From an uncultured Clostridium sp. (GTDB taxonomy: Bacteria > Bacillota > Clostridia > Lachnospirales > Lachnospiraceae), in contig CAMYAO010000016.1 in assembly GCA_947253885.1 (NCBI GenBank), positions 1 through 47,399 of the forward strand: a stretch of DNA of 47,399 nt. The letters run 5' to 3'. Position 1 is the stretch's first letter, and the number at the start of each line of letters is the position of its first letter. Position numbers and translations under genes: made by a program. Below the pieces are notes generated by a model. That model saw only the letters and a program-made list of their open reading frames with translations, was not told the origin of the DNA and did not search any database. Below are positions 1 to 7,768 of this stretch, one piece after another.

Positions 1-2
1 CA

Positions 3-425
3 AAGGCTAACAAGAGCGAACTGGAAAAAGCGATAAAAGCGGCTACAGAAGCGAAGAAAGATATCAAGACGAGCACTGACGGAAAAGATGTAGACCCTCA
101 AAATAAGTGGACTACGGCTGATGAAAAAAAAGCGCTCGAAGATGCAATTTCGGAAGCAAAGAAAGTGAACGAAGATGAGAACGCTAAGCAGGCGGATGTT
201 GACGCTCAAAAGGACAAACTGGAAAAAGCGATTAAGAAGTTCCAAAAGAGTCTAAGAGACGGATTGAAAGAGCCAAAGGCTAACAAACCACAGAAACCTA
301 TAGCAAACACCAAGTTACCACAAACAGGAGATAATTCAAATCTATTCATATATGGAATTGTATTAGGATTATCAGCACTTGCACTTGCTATCACAGGATA
401 CTTCAGAAAAAAACACGCGAAATAA
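3..425 (+). CDS. LPXTG-anchored surface protein, C-terminal part
   Basis: The reading frame is open from the left edge, so only the C-terminal 140 or so residues are seen. It consists of charged helical repeats rich in Lys, Ala and Glu (for example ELEKAIKAATEAKK, then KLEKAIKKFQK) that resemble FIVAR-type repeats of Gram-positive surface proteins. The end is a classical cell-wall sorting signal: LPQTG at bases 315-329, a hydrophobic stretch (FIYGIVLGLSALALAITGYF) and a basic tail RKKHAK. A sortase would cleave after the Thr and link the protein to peptidoglycan. The function of the missing N-terminus cannot be judged. The sorting signal is certain; the repeat-family name is inferred from pattern only. 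Confidence 0.9.
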   Translation, partial: KANKSELEKAIKAATEAKKDIKTSTDGKDVDPQNKWTTADEKKALEDAISEAKKVNEDENAKQADVDAQKDKLEKAIKKFQKSLRDGLKEPKANKPQKPIANTKLPQTGDNSNLFIYGIVLGLSALALAITGYFRKKHAK

Positions 426-455
426 GCTAGCGTAGTAATCAACATAATATTAGAT

Positions 456-498
456 AATGCCTACTAGGGAGAAATCCTTGGTAGGTATTATTTTTTTA
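456..498 (+). terminator. Rho-independent terminator of the surface-protein gene
   Basis: AATGCCTAC pairs with GTAGGTATT and AGGGA with TCCTT around a GAAA loop, followed by a run of seven T. Confidence 0.85.
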
Positions 499-563
499 TA
501 TTCTTTTTTAAATTTTTGGTTCTTAAAATCATCTTTTCTGTCCGTTTACTGATAGAGGAGGTA

Positions 564-689
564 ATGGAGATGCAAAAATATAAAAAAGAACCAAGGACGT
601 CGGCGTACTTTGATGGGGGAGATTTCCTTATCTATTGTCAAAAAAACAGTATAAAAACTCTCTTTGAAAAGAGGGGAGTTAGCTTATGA
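564..689 (+). CDS. Small ORF of 41 codons, possibly the 5' stump of an interrupted gene
   Basis: ATG at 564 follows a GAGGAGG ribosome binding site at 555-561 with only two bases between, or the in-frame ATG at 570 with better spacing. The product begins MEMQKYKKEPRTSAYFDGG and ends EKRGVSL with a TGA that touches the left end of the IS256 element. It may be the N-terminal stump of the gene whose 3' end survives at 2042-2140, or an unrelated remnant. I do not recognise a domain. The binding site makes it more than noise, but the product is probably not functional. Confidence 0.3.
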   Translation: MEMQKYKKEPRTSAYFDGGDFLIYCQKNSIKTLFEKRGVSL

Positions 690-706
690 AGATAAGGTAA
701 AATAAG

Positions 707-722
707 TTTCGCAAATTCAAAT
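707..722 (+). repeat. Left inner inverted repeat of the IS256 element
   Basis: TTTCGCAAATTCAAAT, the exact inverse of 2010-2025. Confidence 0.9.
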
Positions 723-802
723 GAACAACAAAATAGACACAGTCTATTGCCATTGGTAAAATTAAGCTAGCACACAAAATAATACGAAGGAGACAATAAA
801 CT

Positions 803-1993
803 ATGTCTAGTAACATTATACAGTTAAACGAAGATCTCATAAAGAACAATCTTAAGGATCTGGTCAGAAACAGTGTTGAGGAGACACTCAACGCTCTGCC
901 GGATCATGAGGCTGATGAGCTGGTCAGGGCTGATAAGTACCAGCGCTCTGCTGAGCGCCAGGGATACCGTTCCGGCCATTATGATCGAAACTTTACGACT
1001 TCTTCGGGCGACGTCACCCTTCACGTCCCAAAGCTCAAAGGTGTTCAGTTCGAGACCGCCATCATTGAAAAATACCGTCGGAGAGAATCATCCGTTGAGG
1101 AAGCTCTTATCGAAATGTATCTGGCCGGCGTCTCGGTCCGCCGTATCGAAGATGTCACGGAGGCTCTCTGGGATTCAAAGGTATCTCCGGGGACCATCAG
1201 CAACCTCAACAAGAAGGCTTATGAGCACATCGAAGAGTGGCGCATGCGTCCCCTTTCAGGAGAATATCCCTACGTTTATGTGGATGGCATCTATCTGAAG
1301 CGTTGCTGGGGAGGCGAGATCCAGAACGTATCTGTCCTTATCGCTATCGGTGTCACTGAAGATGGCTACCGTGAGATCATCGGTGCTGCCGAAGGCATGA
1401 AGGAAGATCACGAAAGCTGGAAAAGCTTCTTCGTTTATCTCAAAGAACGTGGGCTTTCAGGTGTCCGTCTGGTCATTGGTGACAAGTGCCTGGGCATGCT
1501 CGAATTCATTCCGGAAGTATTTCCCGAGGCACGCTACCAGAGATGTACCGTTCATTTTTACCGCAACATCTTCAGCGTCATTCCTCGTATGAAGATGCAG
1601 GAAGTCATCCGAATGCTGAAGGCCATCCATTCCCAGGAAGACAAGCAGGCTGCCAGGGAAAAGGCAAAGATGGTAGTGGCCAAACTTCGCGAGATGAAAC
1701 TTTCTGCTGCAGCAAAGAAGCTGGAGGACGGCATCGAAGAAACATTGACCTACATGGAGTTTCCTGTACAGCACTGGCATCGGATCCGCATCAATAACCT
1801 GACAGAACGGGTGAATCGTGAGGTACGCAGACGTACACGTTCCATAGGCGCATTCCCAGATGGCAACAGTGCTTTGATGTTGGTATGTGCCCGCCTTCGT
1901 TATGTGGCATCCAACGATTGGGGCCAGAAGCGATACCTCAACATGAAGCACCTCTATGACCTTGAAACCGAAAACCAGCTGGCGATAGGCTGA
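803..1993 (+). CDS. IS256-family (mutator-type) transposase
   Basis: The 396-residue protein has the DDE architecture of the family. The first Asp is D161 in YVYVDGIYLK, the second D227 in VIGDKCLGM, and the Glu is E335 in NNLTERVNRE. The conserved segment RCTVHFYRNIF (from about 247) lies between the second Asp and the Glu, as usual. The N-terminus holds the DNA-binding region. Length and motifs are complete, so the gene appears intact. ATG at 803 follows the ribosome binding site GAAGGAGA at 785-792. Its codon use is GC-richer than that of the resident genes. It cuts and pastes its own element by recognising the terminal repeats. Confidence 0.95.
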   Translation: MSSNIIQLNEDLIKNNLKDLVRNSVEETLNALPDHEADELVRADKYQRSAERQGYRSGHYDRNFTTSSGDVTLHVPKLKGVQFETAIIEKYRRRESSVEEALIEMYLAGVSVRRIEDVTEALWDSKVSPGTISNLNKKAYEHIEEWRMRPLSGEYPYVYVDGIYLKRCWGGEIQNVSVLIAIGVTEDGYREIIGAAEGMKEDHESWKSFFVYLKERGLSGVRLVIGDKCLGMLEFIPEVFPEARYQRCTVHFYRNIFSVIPRMKMQEVIRMLKAIHSQEDKQAAREKAKMVVAKLREMKLSAAAKKLEDGIEETLTYMEFPVQHWHRIRINNLTERVNREVRRRTRSIGAFPDGNSALMLVCARLRYVASNDWGQKRYLNMKHLYDLETENQLAIG

Positions 1994-2009
1994 CGCTCAG
2001 CTACCGATG

Positions 2010-2025
2010 ATTTGAATTTGCGAAA
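2010..2025 (+). repeat. Right inner inverted repeat of the IS256 element
   Basis: ATTTGAATTTGCGAAA, the exact inverse of 707-722; the element continues outward to about 2043. Confidence 0.9.
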
Positions 2026-2041
2026 TTAATTTGACACTACC

Positions 2042-2140
2042 CCAGAAACTGTCATCAATGCTGTTTTATCAGAAAAATGCTTTGATGGAAAATTATTTTT
2101 AGAGATTGAGAATGATATTACTGTGACGGTTATCTATTAA
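2042..2140 (+). pseudogene. 3' remnant of a gene cut off by the IS256 element
   Basis: Immediately outside the right end of the IS an open frame of 32 codons starts without an initiator and ends with TAA: it begins PETVINAVLSEK and ends EIENDITVTVIY. The frame opens exactly at the element boundary and is followed by a hairpin, as expected for a real gene end. No family is recognised. The 5' part may be the stump at 564-689, but the two cannot be joined with confidence. Confidence 0.5.
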
Positions 2141-2153
2141 ACAGGCAAGTGAA

Positions 2154-2193
2154 AACGCCCACACAGGAGCATTTCTACTCTTGTGTGGGCGTT
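2154..2193 (+). terminator. Long hairpin after the interrupted gene
   Basis: A 16-bp stem (AACGCCCACACAGGAG pairing with CTCTTGTGTGGGCGTT, one G-T pair) around a short loop. The T-tract behind it is weak (ATTCC), so termination efficiency is uncertain. Confidence 0.6.
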
Positions 2194-2298
2194 ATTCCGT
2201 TGGCACCGTTTGAAGACGTCACTCAAAAATTACTTGTTTTCAATAATCCCTAAGTGAACGCTCCAAAGAATAGATACTTTTATTTTGATAAAATATAG

Positions 2299-2304
2299 TA
2301 TAAT
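2299..2304 (+). promoter_or_regulatory. Possible -10 box for the metallohydrolase operon
   Basis: A perfect TATAAT lies 37 bases before the ATG at 2341. The -35 region (TACTTT-like, 2276-2281) is poor, so this is a tentative call. Confidence 0.4.
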
Positions 2305-2340
2305 GGTAATAAACGGAACATATTGTGAGGGGAGGATTTT

Positions 2341-3933
2341 ATGAATTTAACATTTATTGGAGCCGATCATGAAGTAACCGGAAGTTGCCATATGATCGAA
2401 GCAGGAAATAAAACATTTTTAATTGATTACGGGATGGAACAGGGACCGAATTTTTATGAGAATATCGAATTGCCGAAGCCGGCATCTGATATCGATTTTG
2501 TACTTTTGACGCATGCTCATATCGATCATTCCGGAAATCTTCCGCTCTTATATGCAAGAGGATTTAAGGGGCAGATTTACGCAACAGCGGCTACGTGCGA
2601 TCTTTGTAATATTATGTTAAGAGACAGTGCACATATTCAGGAATTTGAAGCGGAATGGAGAAATCGTAAGGGAAAACGTGCGGGGAAAAAGCCGTTTGTG
2701 CCTCTGTATTCTATGGAAGATGCATTAGGAGTGATTGAACGGTTTGTTGCCTGCCCGTATGAAAAGAAAATACAACTATCAGATGAGATAACGGTTTGTT
2801 TTCGTGATATAGGGCATTTATTGGGTTCGGCGGCTATTGAGATATGGATAAATGAGAACGGAGTGGAAAAGAAGATTGTATTTTCAGGAGATATAGGGAA
2901 CTCACATCAACCGTTGATCAAGGATCCGACGCTGATTTCATCAGCTGATTATGTAGTGATAGAATCTACCTACGGAGATCGAAACCATCCGCCTATGCAG
3001 GATTATACAAAGGAGTTGGCAGCTTTGATCCAGCAAACCTTCGACAGAGGCGGCAATTTGGTTATTCCTTCGTTTGCAGTTGGAAGAACACAGGAATTGT
3101 TGTATTTTATCAGACAGATCAAAGAACAGGGGTTGGTACATGGTCATAAGAATTTTCCGGTATATGTAGACAGTCCTTTGGCAGTGGAAGCAACTACTAT
3201 TTTTAAGGAGCACTATCATGATTGTTATGATGAAGAGGCGTTGGAGCTGGTACGAAAAAAGATGAATCCGATTCAATTTCCTGGATTGCGCTTTTCTTTA
3301 ACCAGCGAAGATTCTAAGTTTATCAACGCAGATGCAGAAAGCAAGGTAATCATTTCGGCAAGCGGTATGTGTGATGCCGGAAGAATTAAACATCATTTAA
3401 AGCATAACCTTTGGAGAAAAGAGAGTACGATCCTGTTTGTAGGATATCAGGCAATCGGAACACTGGGAAGAGCATTGATAGACGGAGCGGATACGATTAA
3501 ATTGTTTGGAGAGAAGATCTCTGTACAGGCTCATATCTGCCAGCTTCAGGGAATCAGCGGACATGCAGATCAGCAGGGACTTTTTCATTGGATAGAAGGG
3601 TTTCAGGAAAAACCTCAAAAAGTATTTGTAGTACATGGTGAAGATAAGATTTGTGACACCTTTGCAAAGCTTGTTTCCGATCGTTATAAGTTGGAGACTT
3701 TTGCACCGTTCAGCGGAACGATTTACGATCTGGCAAATAACTGCATTATAGAAGAGACGGTCGGAATTCCGATTTCTGCACCGCAAGAAAGAGAGAGCAC
3801 CGCATTTTCCCGTTTACAATCAGCGGAGCAGAGGTTACAGTCGATTGTACAGAGTTACAAAAGCGGCGCAAATAAAGATTTGGGAAAACTGGCGGATCAG
3901 ATTACTTCTTTGTGTGAAAAATGGGAGCGCTAG
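2341..3933 (+). CDS. MBL-fold beta-CASP metallohydrolase (RNA-processing type)
   Basis: The 530-residue protein has the zinc-binding motif HAHIDH (58-63), followed by SGDIGN and ESTYGDR in the order of the metallo-beta-lactamase and beta-CASP domains. SGHADQQG near the C-terminus belongs to the RNA-specificity motif. This is the architecture of the YSH1/CPSF73-like bacterial proteins, which are presumed ribonucleases. It is not one of the RNase J pair, which have a different C-terminal domain. ATG 2341 follows GAGGGGAGG with good spacing. The MATE gene follows after 30 bases, so the two are probably co-transcribed. The substrate cannot be deduced. Confidence 0.9.
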   Translation: MNLTFIGADHEVTGSCHMIEAGNKTFLIDYGMEQGPNFYENIELPKPASDIDFVLLTHAHIDHSGNLPLLYARGFKGQIYATAATCDLCNIMLRDSAHIQEFEAEWRNRKGKRAGKKPFVPLYSMEDALGVIERFVACPYEKKIQLSDEITVCFRDIGHLLGSAAIEIWINENGVEKKIVFSGDIGNSHQPLIKDPTLISSADYVVIESTYGDRNHPPMQDYTKELAALIQQTFDRGGNLVIPSFAVGRTQELLYFIRQIKEQGLVHGHKNFPVYVDSPLAVEATTIFKEHYHDCYDEEALELVRKKMNPIQFPGLRFSLTSEDSKFINADAESKVIISASGMCDAGRIKHHLKHNLWRKESTILFVGYQAIGTLGRALIDGADTIKLFGEKISVQAHICQLQGISGHADQQGLFHWIEGFQEKPQKVFVVHGEDKICDTFAKLVSDRYKLETFAPFSGTIYDLANNCIIEETVGIPISAPQERESTAFSRLQSAEQRLQSIVQSYKSGANKDLGKLADQITSLCEKWER

Positions 3934-3963
3934 TTTAAAGTTCAGGAAGTGAGGGATATAGAA

Positions 3964-5325
3964 ATGGAGCACAATAAGTTTGCAGAAATGCCACTGCCAA
4001 AGCTGCTGAGATCTATGGCGGTTCCGGCAATTATCGCAAATGTAGTGAATTCTTTATACAATATTGTGGATCAGATCTTTATCGGACAAGGAATCGGATA
4101 TCTGGGGAATGCGGCTACCAGCGTTGCATTTCCCCTGACTACTATTTGTCTGGCATTCGGTTTGATGTGTGGAATAGGAGCCGCATCTAATTTTAATCTT
4201 TGCATGGGAAAAGGAGAGGAAGAGTCTGCATCCAAGATGGTTGGAAACGGGATTCGGATTGCCACCACTATCGGTGTGATAGTTCTGGTAGCAGTCTTGT
4301 TGTTATTAAAACCGATTCTGCTCTTATTCGGAGCAACGGACGCCACTATGGGCTACGCTATTTCCTATACGCGGATTACTGCAATCGGGATACCGTTTTT
4401 AATGTTTACCTTTAGTGTTAATCCGTTGATCCGTGCAGACGGCTCTTCGACTTATTCTATGATGGGAATTGTAATCGGAGCCGTTCTAAATACGATTCTG
4501 GATCCGATCTTTATCTTTGTGTTTGATTGGGGAATCAGAGGGGCTGCAATCGCAACTCTGATCAGTCAAGTGGTAGCGGCGTTGTGTTTTGCAAAATATC
4601 TGTTTCAGTTTCAGTCAGTAACACTCACGAAGAGCAGTTTCGAGTTGGATTCGGAAGCAATCAGGAGAATTATCAGTTTCGGATCATCGTCTTTCATTTT
4701 TCAATTTTCCATGATGATTATTCAGGTAGTAACCAACAATATGCTTCGTAGCTATGGGAGAAGATCGGTCTATGGAAGTGATGTTACCATTGCGATTGCA
4801 GGAATTGTCACAAAAGTCAATTCTATCTTTATTGCAGTTATTATCGGCTTGGTACAGGGAGCACAACCGATTTTCGGTTTTAATTACGGAGCTAAAAACT
4901 TAGAACGTGTGCAGGGCACTTTGAAATTGTTGTGGAAGTCTGCATTTGCAATCTCTCTTATTGCATTTTTAGGATTTGAGATCTTTCCAAGACAAATTTT
5001 GGAGTTGTTCGGAAGCGGGAGTGATCTGTATTTCCAATTTGGAATAAAGTTTATACGAATCTTTTTGATTTTTACTATGTTAAACGGAATCCAGATTTCT
5101 TCTACAACGTTTTTTCAGGCAATCGGAAGAGCAAAAATCGGAGCACTGTTATCTTTGATCAAACAGGTAATTGTTCTACTTCCTTTGATTGTGATTCTGC
5201 CGTATTTCTTTGGTGTGGATGGCGTCATCTATGCGGGACCGGCAGTGGATATTATTGCTTTCAGTACGACTATGATTTTTTTGAGAAGAGAATGGAAAAG
5301 AATGCCGGCGGATCTGTCTGTGTAA
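3964..5325 (+). CDS. MATE-family multidrug/cation antiporter
   Basis: The protein has about twelve hydrophobic helices arranged as two MatE repeats. It starts MEHNKFAEMPLPKLLRSMAV, and the first repeat carries the typical NSLYNIVDQIFIGQGIGYLG segment. Such proteins export organic cations or drugs in exchange for Na+ or H+. An in-frame GTG at 3949 would add five residues. I prefer ATG 3964 because GTGAGGG lies eight bases upstream, whereas the GTG has no properly spaced site. The 453-residue length is normal. A strong terminator follows, so the transcript probably covers the metallohydrolase and this gene only. The substrate is unknown. Confidence 0.92.
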   Translation: MEHNKFAEMPLPKLLRSMAVPAIIANVVNSLYNIVDQIFIGQGIGYLGNAATSVAFPLTTICLAFGLMCGIGAASNFNLCMGKGEEESASKMVGNGIRIATTIGVIVLVAVLLLLKPILLLFGATDATMGYAISYTRITAIGIPFLMFTFSVNPLIRADGSSTYSMMGIVIGAVLNTILDPIFIFVFDWGIRGAAIATLISQVVAALCFAKYLFQFQSVTLTKSSFELDSEAIRRIISFGSSSFIFQFSMMIIQVVTNNMLRSYGRRSVYGSDVTIAIAGIVTKVNSIFIAVIIGLVQGAQPIFGFNYGAKNLERVQGTLKLLWKSAFAISLIAFLGFEIFPRQILELFGSGSDLYFQFGIKFIRIFLIFTMLNGIQISSTTFFQAIGRAKIGALLSLIKQVIVLLPLIVILPYFFGVDGVIYAGPAVDIIAFSTTMIFLRREWKRMPADLSV

Positions 5326-5373
5326 ATGGACAGAGACGGTTTTGTATAGAATGTTCATCTTGTTTTTAATATA

Positions 5374-5421
5374 AAAAAGCAGTTGCAGCATCGATTTTTA
5401 TCGGAACTGCAGCTGCTTTTT
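5374..5421 (+). terminator. Rho-independent terminator after the MATE gene
   Basis: AGCAGTTGCAG pairs with CTGCAGCTGCT, flanked by an A-run upstream and TTTTT downstream; it may work in both directions. Confidence 0.85.
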
Positions 5422-5781
5422 CGTATTTCGGACAGATATGGTTCTATTTGCCCATGCTCTTTTCTGATGGAAAGATTCGTTTTACACCTATTATTTATAT
5501 GACAAAATGTATAAAAAACCATGTATTAATATGCTTAATTTAACAAAAAAATAGGATGAAAACAGCACAAATAAAAAAATATTGTGTGATATACTATATT
5601 TTGCAACAAAATTTATTGGAGAAATGTATTGAAAAGTGCAATATAAGTGTGTTGCTATACGGTTAGTTTGAAAAAACTATAGGGCAGAAATAAATAAAAA
5701 TTCAATGAAAATATGTAATTTCTATTTATTGAAACCGGGGCTGCAATATATTTTAGAAACAAAATGGGTAAAGGAGTGAAG
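5422..5781. other. AT-rich intergenic stretch without a recognised gene
   Basis: I see no gene of convincing length. The last bases contain the AAAGGAGTGAAG ribosome binding site of the following broken ligase gene. A promoter cannot be chosen with confidence in such AT-rich sequence. Confidence 0.5.
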
Positions 5782-6793
5782 ATGTTTGATTTTACTGTAG
5801 AAAATCTTAAGAAAGACGATTTAAGAGTATTCTTCGATATGATTCCATATGTCTCACCAAAAGTTAAGAGCTTTGAGAAAAGAGAGAATGAGGTGACAAT
5901 CATCTGCGATGAGGAGTACAACGATGAAATTAAAAATGAATTAATCAGACTGTCCGATATAATCGATTTCATGCAGGGATCCGAGCTTGATAATGTTGTA
6001 ATTGAAGATTTCACGGAGAATGAAACCATAAATTCAAAAAATATCTTTGAGGAACTTGTCAAAAACAGGATTGTAAGAGAACTGGCGCCCGGAGCATTCT
6101 CATATTCAGATATTTTTTTGAGAATATACGAATATTTTGACAAAAAGATAAATGAATTTGCTTATAAAAATTTCGGTAAAGTCATCGAGGAAGTATATCC
6201 TGTGCTGTTTCCTGTTTCCGAATATGTCAAAGGCGGATATTTTGAAAACTTTCCTCACTATATCTGTTCCAAAATAAATTGAATAACAATATAGACATCT
6301 ACGAAAAATTTGCTTCTAATCACACTTCTGCAGATGTAATGAATGAGGTTCTGAAAGAAACATCGATTCCGAGAAATGTTTTGAGGCATGCAACCTGTAC
6401 AGCTGTATATCCGTCATTGGAAAATGAGGTTTTGCAGGAAGATGAAGTCAGGTATTTTTTAGTTTCAGAAATGAAGAATCTAATATAAAGGAATTGAGCA
6501 GACTGAATGAGTTTTATATGAAAGAGTTTGTATTTGTCGGAGCACCTGACAAAATGCAGGTGTATATAGACAAATCAAAAAAAACTTGTAACTTTCTGGA
6601 TTGATACGTTTTCGCTTAATTCCAGATGTGAAACGGCGAATGACTCGTTTTTTGCAAGTAACTACAAGAAACTGAAGTACTTTCAGATGATTGGAAACTC
6701 GAAGCAGGAATATAAGGTGTTAATTCCGGATAATGAGGAGTATATATCCTGCAGTTCAGTCAATTATCACAGGACACACTTTACAAAACCTTA
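5782..6793 (+). pseudogene. Broken aminoacyl-tRNA-synthetase-like ligase (amino acid:carrier protein ligase type)
   Basis: The true start is ATG 5782 behind AAGGAG. The reading runs through three frames. Frame one (MFDFTVENLKKDDL to NFPHYI) is lost near 6261. A second frame (FQNKLNNN to NVLRHATCTAVYPSLENEV) is lost near a T-run at about 6455. A third (NEESNIKELSRLNEFYMKEF) is lost in an A-run near 6580. The rest (FWIDTFSLNSRCE to NYHRTHFTKPY) returns to a later frame and stops where another gene begins. VLFPVSEY, NVLRHA and the Arg/Glu-rich segment suggest a class II synthetase-like fold as in seryl-tRNA-synthetase homologues that load amino acids on carrier proteins. This identification is from memory of the family and moderately sure. 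The carrier protein gene 600 bases downstream supports it. The C-terminus with motif 3 is missing. Confidence 0.6.
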
Positions 6794-6796
6794 TAA

Positions 6797-7400
6797 TATG
6801 GCTACGGTATAACAGAGTGCTCTCCTGTTGTATCGTGTGCAAGTGAAGAGAGTCCGATCGGGTCAGTGGGTAAAGTGAATTTGGATGAATATTGCAAAGT
6901 GAAAATTGAAGACGGCTTGATAAAAGTAAAGGGAAGCATTGTCATGAACGGCTACGGCAATCATGTATCAGATTCACAAATAGACGCTGACGGTTGGTTC
7001 AGCACTATGGATACCGGATATATAGACGATGACAACAACCTCTTTATAACGGGAAGGGAAAGCAACTTAATAGTTCTCGACGACGGCAATAATATATCTC
7101 CGGAAGAACTGGAACTTCTGCTTGAGTCTTTTGAAGAGGTAAAAGAAGTCTTGATTTACGACGAGAAACTTGCAAGAAATCAAATACTTGTTGCGGAAAT
7201 TGTACTTGAAGATGAATATCAAGACAGCAATACAAGAGATCTTACCGATATTATAGCGAGCAAAATCGAAGCCCTTAATAAAACTTTATCTGGGTACAAA
7301 CAAATCAAATAAGGAAGTTTCATCTCAGGACAGAAGATTTTAAGAGAAATCGACTTGGAAAAGTCATAAGAAAGGACGCCATACATGGAAAAGCTGATTA
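6797..7400 (+). pseudogene. C-terminal third of an AMP-forming adenylating enzyme, truncated and frameshifted
   Basis: From 6797 the frame reads YGYGITECSPVV, the adenylation-family A5-type motif. It continues with DGWFSTMDTGYIDDD and ITGRESNLIVLDDGNNISP, typical of acyl-CoA synthetase-like adenylating enzymes. The first two thirds of the enzyme, with the ATP-binding loop, are gone. The join to the ligase remnant (6794-6800) is a deletion scar. A TAA at 7310-7312 interrupts the frame. One missing A in the run at about 7307 would restore it to RKFHLRTEDFKRNRLGKV and IRKDAIHGKAD, which ends at 7400 and overlaps the start of the carrier protein gene. The original gene therefore was translationally coupled to the carrier protein. 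Confidence 0.75.
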
Positions 7401-7612
7401 AATATCTGTCGGAGTATACAGATATAGAGGAAAGTAAAATAAAGGGAAATTCGGAACTGGTAGTAGATTTGGGGCTTACATCATATGATATAGTTGAAAT
7501 ACTTTGTGATATAGAAGAACTGTATGGGGTTGAGATTGATAATCAAAAGATTGCGGAAATGAAGACAGTAGATGACCTCTATTCTGAGATAGCAAAGCAA
7601 AAAGCAGTATAG
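7385..7612 (+). CDS. Stand-alone acyl/aminoacyl carrier protein
   Basis: A 75-residue acidic helical protein with the carrier-protein core DLGLTSYDIVEI. Ser in LTSYD replaces the more usual DSL context and is the expected phosphopantetheine attachment site. It starts at ATG 7385 behind AGAAAGGA, inside the end of the decayed adenylation gene. It is intact, unlike the two activating enzymes upstream. It is probably not the fatty-acid AcpP, which normally has DSLD. It was likely the partner that received an amino acid or acyl group from the now broken enzymes. Whether it is still used is unknown. Confidence 0.85.
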   Translation: MEKLIKYLSEYTDIEESKIKGNSELVVDLGLTSYDIVEILCDIEELYGVEIDNQKIAEMKTVDDLYSEIAKQKAV

Positions 7613-7689
7613 GATGTATAAATTTTTAATACACAAAATAAGAGAAAGATAGAAACTTGATCTTAAATATATGAAAAAAAATGCAGTCA

Positions 7690-7698
7690 TGCTATAAT
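7690..7698 (+). promoter_or_regulatory. Extended -10 promoter element before nrdG
   Basis: TGCTATAAT is a perfect extended -10. Transcription would begin at about 7705, inside the hairpin described next. No good -35 is seen at 17 bases, as is common for extended -10 promoters. Confidence 0.5.
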
Positions 7699-7733
7699 AA
7701 AGAGTATTTTTCTAATAGAAAAATACTCTTTTG
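7699..7733 (+). terminator. AT-rich hairpin with T-run after the carrier protein gene
   Basis: AAAGAGTATTTTTCT pairs perfectly with AGAAAAATACTCTTT around AAT, followed by TTTT. It should end the carrier-protein transcript and lies over the predicted start of the nrdG transcript. Confidence 0.75.
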
Positions 7734-7768
7734 TTCTGTACGGACAGTGACAAAGAAGGAGGAGAATC

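Larger units (their letters stand above)
689..2043 (+). mobile_element. IS256-family insertion sequence
   Basis: A single transposase gene is flanked by inverted repeats. The inner 16 bp are identical in inverted orientation (707-722 and 2010-2025). The similarity continues outward imperfectly (about 11 of 18 positions), giving ends near 689 and 2043. The right end, read inward, starts GGGGTAGTGTCAAA, which is typical of IS256-type ends; the left end is degenerate. I see no convincing target-site duplication, which could mean a rearrangement or an older insertion. The element is visibly richer in G+C than its neighbours, which suggests acquisition from another host. Outer boundaries are good to roughly ten bases. 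Confidence 0.85.

Noticed and set aside
1457..1951. Long antisense frame opposite the transposase
   Set aside because: It has no ribosome binding site and no recognisable protein character; the plus strand carries all DDE motifs.
689..2043. Target-site duplication of the IS256 element
   Set aside because: The bases just outside the inferred ends (TTAGCTTATG and AGAAACTGTC) do not match in any 8-9 base register.
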